DNA of 5,649 bases from an uncultured Eubacteriales bacterium (GCA_900547565.1 URHI01000115.1:1-5649), one strand, 5' to 3'. Shown: positions 1-5,649, counted from the first letter of the stretch. Made by a program: numbers and translations. Notes: generated by a model from the sequence alone, not told the origin.

Positions 1-10
1 GTTCTTACTT

Positions 11-15
11 CCTCC
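11..15 (-). promoter_or_regulatory. Possible ribosome binding site of next minus-strand gene
   Basis: The minus strand reads GGAGG here, with ten bases (AAGTAAGAAC) left before the window edge. A start codon just outside the window would sit at normal spacing. This would make a sixth minus-strand gene begin immediately past the left edge. No coding sequence is visible to confirm it, and a GGAGG match can occur by chance in GC-rich DNA. Confidence 0.35.
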
Positions 16-36
16 GCCGGCTTTGCGCGGTTACAT

Positions 37-55
37 GCTCCGGCAGCACCGGAGC
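37..55. other. Second GC-rich hairpin beyond the terminator
   Basis: GCTCCGG (37-43) pairs perfectly with CCGGAGC (49-55) around a 5-nt loop, CAGCA on the plus strand or TGCTG on the minus strand. No U-tract follows on either strand, so it is not a standard intrinsic terminator. It lies between the operon terminator and an outward-facing GGAGG on the minus strand, so it may be part of a 5' leader of the next gene, or simply chance in GC-rich DNA. Its function is unknown. Confidence 0.4.
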
Positions 56-61
56 CATACT

Positions 62-101
62 AAAAGCGGGGTGCTGATATCAGCAGCCCCGCTTTTGTTT
101 T
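62..101. terminator. Symmetric intrinsic terminator after ygiQ
   Basis: The arm AAAAGCGGGG (62-71) pairs perfectly with CCCCGCTTTT (87-96). Inside it, the palindrome TGCTGATATCAGCA (72-85) extends the stem, with a single bulged G at 86. The hairpin begins about 20 nt past the ygiQ stop, as expected for the end of the operon. On the minus strand the U run is UUUU followed by AGU. On the plus strand it is longer and cleaner (UUUUGUUUU, 93-101). It can therefore act in both directions and is, if anything, better placed to stop plus-strand transcription. Formation of the stem is near certain; the efficiency in each direction is inferred. Confidence 0.85.
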
Positions 102-120
102 CCCGTATTCCTATGGCCGG

Positions 121-2139
121 CTATCTTTTTCCCCGCCCCGGCCCACCGGACTTGCGGACGGTGTTTTTTGAGCCGTTACTGTGTGTGCCGCGACCTTTTG
201 AAGGCTCTGTGCGCTTGTTACCGCCGCCCGATTGCCGTCCCGCCGGCCCGGACTTGCTCCCGAACGGCCTTCCGGACAGTCTGCCGGCTTTTCCGCCGTT
301 TTTGCCGCCGCCCTGTCCCGAATCCTCTTTAGCCGGACGGATAAGGCAATCCTTATCATATCCTATAAGATCCTCCCGGCCGATACGGCGCAGTGCCTCA
401 CGGACAAGCGGCGCATTCTCGGGACGGGTCGGCTGCAGCAATGCGCGCTGCAATCTTTTTTCATACTCATCTGCGACATAAACGCGGTTCCCGCTGAACG
501 GATCGATACCTGTGTAATACATGACCGTTGATGCCGTTCCGGGCGTGGGGTAAAAGTCCTGGACTTGCTCGGGTGCGATATGATCCTGCTTGAGCTGATA
601 TGCCAGCTCAACAGCGTCCTCAAGCGTCGAACCGGGGTGAGACGACATAAGATACGGCACCAGATACTGTTCCCTTCCCGCCGCGGCGCACAGCTTGAAA
701 TACTTTGCGCGGAAACGGTTGAACACCGAAAAATCCGGCTTGCCCATACAGGACAGTACGTGAGCCGAGCAGTGCTCGGGAGCCACCTTAAGCTGACCGC
801 TGACATGATCCCGCACCAGCTTGCGGAAAAATGTGTCGCTACGGTCAAGCAGCATGTAGTCATACCGTATGCCGGACCGTATGAATACCCGCTTGACGCC
901 GGGCACCGACTCTATTCTCTTAAGTAGCTCGATATATTCCGAATGATCCGCCTGCAGATTTTTGCACGGCGTCGGCGTCAGACAGCGGCGCCCCGGACAT
1001 ACCCCGGACGTCAACTGTTTGCGGCAGGCCGGCTGACGGAAATTGGCAGTCGGACCGCCTACGTCGTGAATGTATCCTTTAAATCCGTCAAGCCGGGTCA
1101 GCTTTTCGGCCTCTGCCACACAGCTTTCAATGCTTCTTGAACGCACTGACCGCCCCTGATGATAGGCAATTGCACAGAATGAGCACGCACCGAAGCAGCC
1201 GCGGTTGTGCGTGATGGAGAACTTTACCTCCTCGATTGCCGGAACCCCTCCCTGCTTTTTGTACATCGGGTGGTAATCCCGCACAAACGGTAGTGCATAT
1301 ACCTTATCCAACTCGTCGCGCTCAAGCGGCGGCATGGGCGGGTTGGCCACCAGTATCCGTCCCCCGCTGTAGCGCTCGGCGATCGCCTTGCCGTATATTG
1401 CGTCCTGATTATCGTACTGCACCGCGAAGGCATGGGCATAATACTGCTTGTCACGCGCCAGGCGGTCAAAATCAAATGTTTCGACAACAGGGTAATGTAT
1501 CCGGTCACCCTCCCGCCCCAGCCAGACGGTTCCGCGCAGGTCGCGGATCTTATGTATCGGTATTCCGCGGTCGAGCAGCTCCGCCAGCCTGCGGATTATA
1601 TTCTCGCCCATACCGTATGTCAGCATATCCGCACCCGAGTCGACCAGCACCGACGCCCGGACACGGTTATCCCAGTAATCGTAGTGGGCAAAGCGGCGCA
1701 GTGACGCCTCGAGTCCGCCGAGTATGACGGGCACATCGCCGAACGCCTCGCGTATACGGTTGGTATATACTATGCAGGCGCGGTCGGGACGCAGGCCGGT
1801 CCTGCCGCCGGGCGAGTAATAATCATATCCTCTGCGTTTTTTGGCAACGGTGTAATGCGCCACCATAGAATCAATATTTCCGGCGCTGACCAGAAAACCC
1901 AGGCGCGGGCGGCCAAACCGACGGAAATCGTCGGCAGAACGGAAGTCAGGCTGTGCAAGCATCGCAACGCGAAAGCCGGCATCCTCAAGCACACGGCAGA
2001 TAAGCGCCGCACCGAACGAAGGATGATCGACATATGCATCGCCGCAGACATAGACAAAATCCGGCTCGTTCCAGCCGCGCTGAGCCATCTCCTCTGCGCT
2101 TACAGGTAAAAATGCATTGTTGTTTATGTTGTCAGACAT
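121..2139 (-). CDS. ygiQ: YgiQ-family radical SAM protein (UPF0313)
   Basis: Predicted iron-sulfur radical SAM enzyme of the YgiQ family; its reaction and substrate are unknown. The 672-residue protein has the YgiQ N-terminal domain (about 20-300), with VCGDAYVDHPSFG at 31-43 and ILGGLEASLRRF at 139-150. The radical SAM core follows, with CFGACSFC at 315-322: Cys315, Cys319 and Cys322 form the CxxxCxxC ligands of the [4Fe-4S] cluster. A second cysteine group (Cys372, 381, 386, 392) follows GGPTANF and is typical of the family. The C-terminal family domain (DUF3362 type) covers about 525-600 and includes QDFYPTPGTASTVMYYTG. Residues 603-672 form a disordered-looking basic Gly/Lys/Arg/Ser tail. 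E. coli YgiQ is about 739 residues. The ATG at 2139 has GGAG 7 nt upstream. It is the last gene of the operon, 25 nt after rsmB. Family assignment is secure; a role in RNA modification is only suggested by context. Confidence 0.95.
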   Translation of the reverse strand: MSDNINNNAFLPVSAEEMAQRGWNEPDFVYVCGDAYVDHPSFGAALICRVLEDAGFRVAMLAQPDFRSADDFRRFGRPRLGFLVSAGNIDSMVAHYTVAKKRRGYDYYSPGGRTGLRPDRACIVYTNRIREAFGDVPVILGGLEASLRRFAHYDYWDNRVRASVLVDSGADMLTYGMGENIIRRLAELLDRGIPIHKIRDLRGTVWLGREGDRIHYPVVETFDFDRLARDKQYYAHAFAVQYDNQDAIYGKAIAERYSGGRILVANPPMPPLERDELDKVYALPFVRDYHPMYKKQGGVPAIEEVKFSITHNRGCFGACSFCAIAYHQGRSVRSRSIESCVAEAEKLTRLDGFKGYIHDVGGPTANFRQPACRKQLTSGVCPGRRCLTPTPCKNLQADHSEYIELLKRIESVPGVKRVFIRSGIRYDYMLLDRSDTFFRKLVRDHVSGQLKVAPEHCSAHVLSCMGKPDFSVFNRFRAKYFKLCAAAGREQYLVPYLMSSHPGSTLEDAVELAYQLKQDHIAPEQVQDFYPTPGTASTVMYYTGIDPFSGNRVYVADEYEKRLQRALLQPTRPENAPLVREALRRIGREDLIGYDKDCLIRPAKEDSGQGGGKNGGKAGRLSGRPFGSKSGPAGRQSGGGNKRTEPSKGRGTHSNGSKNTVRKSGGPGRGKR

Positions 2140-2146
2140 TGAAAAT

Positions 2147-2150
2147 CTCC
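2147..2150 (-). promoter_or_regulatory. Ribosome binding site of ygiQ
   Basis: GGAG lies 7 nt before the ATG at 2139, within the 25-nt spacer after the rsmB stop. It supports this start over internal alternatives. Confidence 0.8.
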
Positions 2151-2164
2151 ATGGCGCACATGTA

Positions 2165-3475
2165 TCAGCGCCGCCTCATTTTTGCTATATAAAAGCCGTC
2201 TGTGCCGTGCGTGTCGGGAGCAAGTAAGATACGGCCGGGCACAGTTTCACCGCCCAACTCAAACGGCTCGGGCGAAAAATCGGGATGCCCGGCTAAAAAC
2301 CGGTCTGTCACGCCCTCGTTTTCGCAACGTAGCACCGTGCAGGTCGAGTACACAAGTACACCGCCCGGCGCGACATAACGGCTGCAATTGTCAAGAATTG
2401 CATACTGAATATCCGGCAGAGCGACCGCGTCAGCCGGGTTTTTGTGGCGTATTTCGGGCTTTTTGGCCATAACGCCGAAGCCGGAACATGGCGCGTCACA
2501 CAGCACGCGGTCGGCAACGCCCTCAAGCTCGGGAATGAAATTCCGCCCGTCGGCCGCGGCGGTCTCAATAATGCTTATCCCCAGCCGGGCAGCTCCCCCC
2601 GCTATCAGTGACAGCTTGCTTTTGTGCAGATCAAAACAGGTGATATGCCCCTCATTGCGCATATACATGGCGGCACCGAAGCCCTTTGAGCCGGGAGCGG
2701 AGCAAATGTCAAGCACCCGCATGCCGGGCGCCGCGTCAAGCGCCGCCACACATAGCTGTGACGCCTCGTCCTGAACCATAAAATCTCCCGCATCAAAGCC
2801 GGGCAGTGCAGCTATGGGTGTTCCGGCAAGCCGGATACCGGTTTGCGACAGCTCCGTCGGACGCGCCGTGCCGTACCCTGCTGCTACCAGCCGGGACAGA
2901 TATGCCTCGCGCCCCGTGTGCAGTGTATTGACTCTGAGCGTCAACTCGGGCTCGCGACTCATGGCATCGAGCATACTCTCAAGCCGGTCCGGGGAGTAAT
3001 CCTCAAGCAACCGACGGCACAGCACCTCGGGAAATGAATATTTTACCGCAAGATATGCCGCCCCGCCGCCGATACTCCGGTCGGGCAGACGTATATCGCC
3101 ACCCCGGCGCAGATATTCGCGCAGCACCGCGTTGACCAAGCCCGCCGCCCGGCGCGGCGCCGTATCCACCGTTTCGCTGACAGCGGCATGCGGAGGTATA
3201 CGGTCAAGATACATAAGCTGGTACAGTCCCAGCCGCAGGGCCATGCGGACCTCCGGCTCCGGCTGAGTACCGGTGGCAAGCAGGTGATCGATGTAATAAT
3301 CCAGCGTTGTCTGACGCTGAACGACCCCCATGACGAGCGAGGTCAGAAGCGCCCTGTCGCGGGGGTCGGACACGCCGGGATCCGATTTTATGACGGCATC
3401 AAGCGTCAGATTTGAATATCCCGCCGACGACTGCATACGCATAAGCGTCCGCAGTGCCAGCTGACGTACCTTCAT
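2165..3475 (-). CDS. rsmB: 16S rRNA (cytosine(967)-C(5))-methyltransferase RsmB
   Basis: SAM-dependent enzyme that methylates C5 of cytosine 967 (E. coli numbering) in 16S rRNA. The 436 residues match the family (E. coli 429). The order is an N-terminal NusB-like RNA-binding domain (about 1-130), a linker/ferredoxin-like part with LTLRVNT (178-184), and a C-terminal Rossmann methyltransferase domain. Key motifs are VQDEASQL (234-241), SAM motif I LDICSAPGSK (255-264), motif IV DAPCSG (327-332) and motif VI YSTCT (376-380). By homology, Cys379 is the nucleophile and Cys330 assists product release. Motif I has GSK where E. coli has GGK. The open frame extends to 3586, but the 37 extra residues overlap the metallopeptidase gene and look non-native. 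The ATG at 3475 starts the typical MKVRQLALRTL, has GGAGGA 8 nt upstream and forms an ATGA overlap, so it is preferred. Confidence 0.96.
   Translation of the reverse strand: MKVRQLALRTLMRMQSSAGYSNLTLDAVIKSDPGVSDPRDRALLTSLVMGVVQRQTTLDYYIDHLLATGTQPEPEVRMALRLGLYQLMYLDRIPPHAAVSETVDTAPRRAAGLVNAVLREYLRRGGDIRLPDRSIGGGAAYLAVKYSFPEVLCRRLLEDYSPDRLESMLDAMSREPELTLRVNTLHTGREAYLSRLVAAGYGTARPTELSQTGIRLAGTPIAALPGFDAGDFMVQDEASQLCVAALDAAPGMRVLDICSAPGSKGFGAAMYMRNEGHITCFDLHKSKLSLIAGGAARLGISIIETAAADGRNFIPELEGVADRVLCDAPCSGFGVMAKKPEIRHKNPADAVALPDIQYAILDNCSRYVAPGGVLVYSTCTVLRCENEGVTDRFLAGHPDFSPEPFELGGETVPGRILLAPDTHGTDGFYIAKMRRR
3472..3475 (-). promoter_or_regulatory. ATGA stop-start overlap (metallopeptidase/rsmB)
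   Basis: The rsmB ATG and the metallopeptidase TGA share bases as ATGA, a classic arrangement for translational coupling. The strong ribosome site just upstream means rsmB can also recruit ribosomes itself. Confidence 0.85.
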
Positions 3476-4182
3476 CTGCGCCGTCCTCCGGAGGCTATGA
3501 TAACAAGGCGCAGCAGGCTCAGAAGTGACGAAGCCAGCGCGGCCACATATGTCAGCGCGGCGGCCTTGAGCACACGGCGCGAGCACTGAAGCTCTTCGGT
3601 ATCAAGCTGTCCGGATGCCGTCAGCGCCTGCATTGCGCGGCGGCTGGCATTAAACTCTACGGGAAGCGTAACGGCCTGAAAAACGACAGCCAGCGAAAAA
3701 GCGAATATCCCGCCTACCATAAGGCCGTAGCCCACACCGCTGCTTGAAACGGAGGACAGCAAAAGACCGATGATGAACAGCGGCATGGCCATGTTTGAAC
3801 CGATATTGCACACCGGAATAATTGCGCTCCTCAGCTTTATAGGCCCATACCCCTGGGCGTACTGCACCGCATGTCCTGCCTCGTGAGCCGCAACCCCGAC
3901 CGCGGCAGCCGAAGCACTGTCATACACGCTGTCGGACAGGCGTATGACATTCTCGCGTGGGTCATAATGGTCGGTCAGATGTCCTGAAACACGCAATATC
4001 TGAACATCCCTCAGGCCGTTTGCGTCAAGTATCTGCCGCGCCGCCTGGGCACCTGTCATACAAACCGGAATTTTGCGGCAACGGTTGAAAGTTGTCGAAA
4101 CGTTTATCTGCGCCCACAACGCAAAAATAAACCCGGGTATAAGTAAAATATATGAATAATAATACAGGAATTCAATAACCAC
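3472..4182 (-). CDS. yugP: Membrane zinc metallopeptidase, YugP family
   Basis: Predicted integral-membrane neutral zinc metallopeptidase (Pfam Zn_peptidase_2 type); its physiological substrate is not known. The 236 residues fit the family length. A hydrophobic N-terminal segment (about 5-24) is followed by a soluble part with the zinc motif HEAGH at 100-104. In this motif His100 and His104 are probable zinc ligands and Glu101 the catalytic residue. Three more hydrophobic stretches follow (about 119-145, 150-174 and 207-229). The conserved LPVEFNASRRA segment (173-183) follows the third, and Glu176 may be the third ligand (inference). The start is GTG at 4182, supported by AAGGAG 7 nt upstream; no in-frame ATG fits as well. 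Its last four bases overlap the rsmB start. It is a frequent neighbour of def/fmt/rsmB in Clostridia, although no link to translation is established. The family call is firm and the function is open. Confidence 0.93.
   Translation of the reverse strand: MVIEFLYYYSYILLIPGFIFALWAQINVSTTFNRCRKIPVCMTGAQAARQILDANGLRDVQILRVSGHLTDHYDPRENVIRLSDSVYDSASAAAVGVAAHEAGHAVQYAQGYGPIKLRSAIIPVCNIGSNMAMPLFIIGLLLSSVSSSGVGYGLMVGGIFAFSLAVVFQAVTLPVEFNASRRAMQALTASGQLDTEELQCSRRVLKAAALTYVAALASSLLSLLRLVIIASGGRRR
3484..3489 (-). promoter_or_regulatory. Ribosome binding site that fixes the rsmB start
   Basis: GGAGGA lies 8 nt before the ATG at 3475, inside the last codons of the metallopeptidase gene. This strong match decides for the short rsmB form rather than the frame extension to 3586. 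Confidence 0.88.
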
Positions 4183-4189
4183 GTTTTTT

Positions 4190-4195
4190 CTCCTT
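4190..4195 (-). promoter_or_regulatory. Ribosome binding site of the metallopeptidase, overlapping the fmt stop
   Basis: AAGGAG lies 7 nt before the GTG start at 4182. Its first two bases belong to the TAA stop codon of fmt, so ribosomes finishing fmt sit on this site. It is the main support for the GTG start. Confidence 0.87.
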
Positions 4196-5129
4196 ATTCA
4201 AGAATATCCCCGACCGCTACGCGGCGGCCGCGTATGAAATCGGCGGCACTCATGCGGCCGCGCCCCTCGGGCAGTACCCCGGTAAGACGCACACAGCCGC
4301 TCCCGCACGCAACCACAATGCCCTCGTCAAGCATGACGACCTCACCCGGCTTTGCCGACGCACATGTCGCATCATCCGCCACCTCGGCCGATGTGATTTT
4401 GAGCATTTTGCCGCCGGGCAGGTGCGTGAACGCCAGCGGAAATGGCGACAGTCCGCGTATCTGGTTGTGGATCTCGCGCGCCGGACGTCCGAAATTTATC
4501 ACACAGTCCTCTTTTTCGATCTTGGGTGCATATGTCGCAAGACTTTCGTCCTGCCGCATGGGGACAAGCCGTCCCTCTTTCAGCAGTGCAAGCGCATCAA
4601 GCAACGCCGCCGCGCCGCACGCGCCGAGCTTGTCGTGCACCGACTCGAAATTATCGTCATCGCATATCTCGACCTTGCGGCAAAGCAGCATGTCGCCGGT
4701 GTCCATGCCCTCGTCCATCTGCATGATAGTCACACCGCTGACGCTCCGCCCGTCGATAATGGCACGTTGCATCGGCGCCGCACCGCGGTATTCGGGCAGC
4801 AGTGAGCCGTGAACGTTTATGCATCCGTATTTGGGATAATTCAATATACTGGCAGGCAGTATTTTACCATACGCCGCAACGACGATCAGCTCGGGATCAA
4901 GCTCCCTCAGCGTGCCATCGAAGCTACCGTCCCTCAGCCGGGCAGGCTGAAACACCGGAATACCTTGCTCCGAAGCATACACCTTGACAGGGGGCGGTGT
5001 CATGACATAACCGCGCCCGCGGGGCTTGTCGGGCTGTGTCACAGCGCCGACTATCTGCTCCCCTGACTCTACCAGTGCCCTCAGTGAGAACAGCGCAAAG
5101 TCCGGAGTCCCCATGAAAAGTATGCGCAT
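4194..5129 (-). CDS. fmt: Methionyl-tRNA formyltransferase
   Basis: Transfers a formyl group from 10-formyltetrahydrofolate to Met-tRNAfMet in the cytosol, producing the initiator of bacterial translation. The 311-residue protein is full length for the family (E. coli about 315). The N-terminal Rossmann-like formyltransferase domain (about 1-205) starts MRILFMGTPDFA and contains the tRNA-contacting loop TQPDKPRGRG (31-40). It also has the catalytic motif NVHGSLLPEYRGAAP (105-119) and the MDTGDML motif (142-148). Asn105, His107 and Asp143 align with the E. coli triad Asn106/His108/Asp144. The C-terminal OB-fold-like tRNA-binding domain (about 208-311) ends with the usual GRMSAADFIRG element. 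The ATG at 5129 overlaps the def stop by one base, and only a weak GGTGG lies upstream (5140-5144), so termination-reinitiation from def is likely. The TAA stop overlaps the ribosome site of the next gene. Confidence 0.98.
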   Translation of the reverse strand: MRILFMGTPDFALFSLRALVESGEQIVGAVTQPDKPRGRGYVMTPPPVKVYASEQGIPVFQPARLRDGSFDGTLRELDPELIVVAAYGKILPASILNYPKYGCINVHGSLLPEYRGAAPMQRAIIDGRSVSGVTIMQMDEGMDTGDMLLCRKVEICDDDNFESVHDKLGACGAAALLDALALLKEGRLVPMRQDESLATYAPKIEKEDCVINFGRPAREIHNQIRGLSPFPLAFTHLPGGKMLKITSAEVADDATCASAKPGEVVMLDEGIVVACGSGCVRLTGVLPEGRGRMSAADFIRGRRVAVGDILE

Positions 5130-5131
5130 CA
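5127..5131 (-). promoter_or_regulatory. TGATG stop-start overlap (def/fmt)
   Basis: The def TGA and fmt ATG share one A. The only upstream Shine-Dalgarno candidate for fmt is a weak GGTGG at 5140-5144, 10 nt away. fmt translation therefore probably depends on ribosomes that have just finished def, linking the amounts of deformylase and formyltransferase. Confidence 0.75.
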
Positions 5132-5593
5132 GTCGTTTTCCACCCTTCTTACAAGTATTCCGGAATCTGTAAACAGCTTGCCGTCGAGGTGGTCAAGCTC
5201 GTGACACAGCGCACGCGCAAGCAGACCTTCTCCCGTCACCTCAAACATCTCGCCGTTGCGGTTCATGGCACGTACCGTCACCTTGGCGGGACGGCGTGTA
5301 ATTCCCCACTCTCCGGGCAGCGACAGACAGCCCTCGGTCTCCTGCTGTTCGCCCTCTGCCGCTATTATCTGCGGATCGACCAGCTCCAGCAATCCACTGT
5401 CGCCAGTGTCAATCACCACAACACGGCGCAATACCCCGACCTGCGGCGCGGCAAGACCGCACCCCTCAGCTGCATACATTGTTTCCGCCATATCGTCAAG
5501 CAGCGTAATTATCCGGGGCGTTATCTGATTTACCGGACGGCAGTGACACCGTAACCCCGGGCAGTTATTTTTAAGTATCTTCAATTTCGCCAT
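5129..5593 (-). CDS. def: Peptide deformylase
   Basis: Cytosolic metalloenzyme (Fe2+ or Zn2+) that removes the N-formyl group from nascent proteins after Fmt-dependent initiation. The 154-residue protein has all three family motifs: GCGLAAPQVG at residues 44-53, EGCLSLPG at 87-94 and HELDHLDG at 131-138. By homology, Cys89, His131 and His135 bind the metal and Glu132 is the catalytic base. The length is normal for the short clostridial type. The residue before the HExxH motif is Cys130, where E. coli has Gln. The N-terminal segment that usually reads like D-P-x-L-R appears here as NCPGLRCHCRPV (residues 10-21), keeping Leu-Arg and Pro-Val but with three extra cysteines. The ATG start at 5593 is preceded by an AAAGGA ribosome site. 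It is the first gene of the visible operon, and its stop overlaps the fmt start. Confidence 0.97.
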   Translation of the reverse strand: MAKLKILKNNCPGLRCHCRPVNQITPRIITLLDDMAETMYAAEGCGLAAPQVGVLRRVVVIDTGDSGLLELVDPQIIAAEGEQQETEGCLSLPGEWGITRRPAKVTVRAMNRNGEMFEVTGEGLLARALCHELDHLDGKLFTDSGILVRRVEND

Positions 5594-5649
5594 TTCTATT
5601 CTTTCCTTTCGTAAACTTGATTTATTTCAAAACAAAGCTTCGCGCCCCG
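5594..5649 (-). other. Region upstream of def: leader or end of the upstream gene
   Basis: These 56 bases are richer in A and T than the genes. All three minus-strand frames are open for a short distance and then stop; the longest runs 17 codons to a TAG two bases before the def ATG. None gives a C-terminus I recognise as PriA, the usual upstream neighbour in Clostridia. A TTGAAA resembling a -35 box is present but has no credible -10 at 16-18 nt, so I do not call a promoter. Confidence 0.4.
5604..5609 (-). promoter_or_regulatory. Ribosome binding site of def
   Basis: AAAGGA lies 10 nt before the ATG at 5593, within a purine-rich stretch. The spacing is slightly long but acceptable. Confidence 0.65.

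Larger units (their letters stand above)
121..5593 (-). other. Five-gene operon def-fmt-yugP-rsmB-ygiQ
   Basis: Five minus-strand genes fill this stretch with almost no spacer. def/fmt share one base (TGATG), fmt and the metallopeptidase are 11 nt apart, the metallopeptidase and rsmB overlap by 4 nt (ATGA), and rsmB and ygiQ are 25 nt apart. No spacer is long enough for an internal terminator or a conventional promoter, and a terminator-like hairpin follows the last gene. The first four genes match an order known in Clostridia. Cotranscription is an inference from this geometry. The promoter probably lies beyond the right edge, because def is usually preceded there by priA and other genes. 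Confidence 0.85.

Noticed and set aside
5..58. 17-codon minus-strand micro-ORF starting ATG at 58 beyond the terminator
   Set aside because: It has no ribosome site upstream, starts right after the terminator and largely consists of the hairpin sequence.
23..481. Plus-strand open frame crossing the terminator and the ygiQ 3' end
   Set aside because: It runs through the terminator hairpin and its Pro/Arg/Ser-rich sequence mirrors the Gly/Lys/Arg-rich tail of YgiQ.
363..863. Minus-strand open frame (166 codons) in another frame inside ygiQ, suggesting a frameshift
   Set aside because: The ygiQ frame is continuous and conserved across this region, so no frameshift is needed; this frame carries no recognisable family sequence.
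1236..1727. Plus-strand open frame (163 codons) antisense to ygiQ
   Set aside because: Arg/Pro/Ala-rich with no domain; it overlaps conserved YgiQ coding sequence and has no neighbouring gene or convincing ribosome site.
3476..3586. Upstream extension of the rsmB frame by 37 residues
   Set aside because: It lies inside the metallopeptidase gene, its residues do not resemble an RsmB N-terminus, and a strong ribosome site plus ATGA overlap mark the ATG at 3475 as the start.
4234..4812. Long plus-strand open frame (192 codons) antisense to fmt
   Set aside because: Composition is Ser/Pro/Arg-rich with no recognisable domain, as expected for the reverse reading of a GC-rich gene, and fmt on the other strand is complete with all motifs.
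5594..5649. Promoter for def with TTGAAA as -35 box
   Set aside because: No reasonable -10 hexamer occurs at the right distance, and def is usually inside a longer operon in Clostridia.
1..5649. CRISPR arrays, tRNA/rRNA genes, insertion sequences or defence systems
   Set aside because: I found no direct repeats with spacers, no cloverleaf-like sequence, no transposase or terminal inverted repeats, and nearly all bases are accounted for by five housekeeping-type genes.

Overview
The window looks like a piece of a GC-rich chromosome from the class Clostridia (Firmicutes/Bacillota), plausibly an Oscillospirales/Ruminococcaceae-type gut anaerobe. The evidence is the gene order def - fmt - YugP-type zinc metallopeptidase - rsmB, which is a known arrangement in Clostridia, together with good Shine-Dalgarno sites, GC-rich coding sequence and frequent ATA codons. 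The exact lineage cannot be fixed from the sequence alone. I see no sign of a plasmid, phage or insertion sequence, and no tRNA, rRNA or CRISPR.

All five confident genes lie on the minus strand and read from high to low coordinates as one compact operon: def (peptide deformylase, 5593-5129), fmt (methionyl-tRNA formyltransferase, 5129-4194), a membrane zinc metallopeptidase (4182-3472), rsmB (16S rRNA m5C967 methyltransferase, 3475-2165) and a YgiQ-family radical SAM protein (2139-121). The junctions are a 1-nt overlap (TGATG), an 11-nt gap in which the next Shine-Dalgarno overlaps the stop codon, a 4-nt overlap (ATGA) and a 25-nt gap. This strongly suggests cotranscription and translational coupling. 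A symmetric intrinsic-terminator hairpin at 62-101 lies about 20 nt after the last stop codon.

Functionally, fmt and def form the formylation/deformylation cycle of translation initiation: Fmt formylates Met-tRNAfMet and Def removes the formyl group from new proteins. RsmB methylates the small-subunit rRNA. The metallopeptidase is a regular neighbour of these genes in Clostridia, with no established link to translation. YgiQ is a conserved iron-sulfur enzyme family of unknown reaction. Here it sits directly after rsmB, where many Clostridia carry another radical SAM enzyme, the rRNA/tRNA methyltransferase RlmN.

The two window edges are less certain. Bases 5594-5649 are the leader of def, or the tail of an upstream gene (priA is the usual neighbour). 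Bases 1-61 hold a second GC-rich hairpin and a Shine-Dalgarno-like GGAGG facing out of the window, which could belong to the next minus-strand gene. A short plus-strand open frame ending at 63 is an alternative reading. Most of the window is housekeeping. The points most worth a second look are the genomic position and the basic glycine-rich tail of the YgiQ protein.
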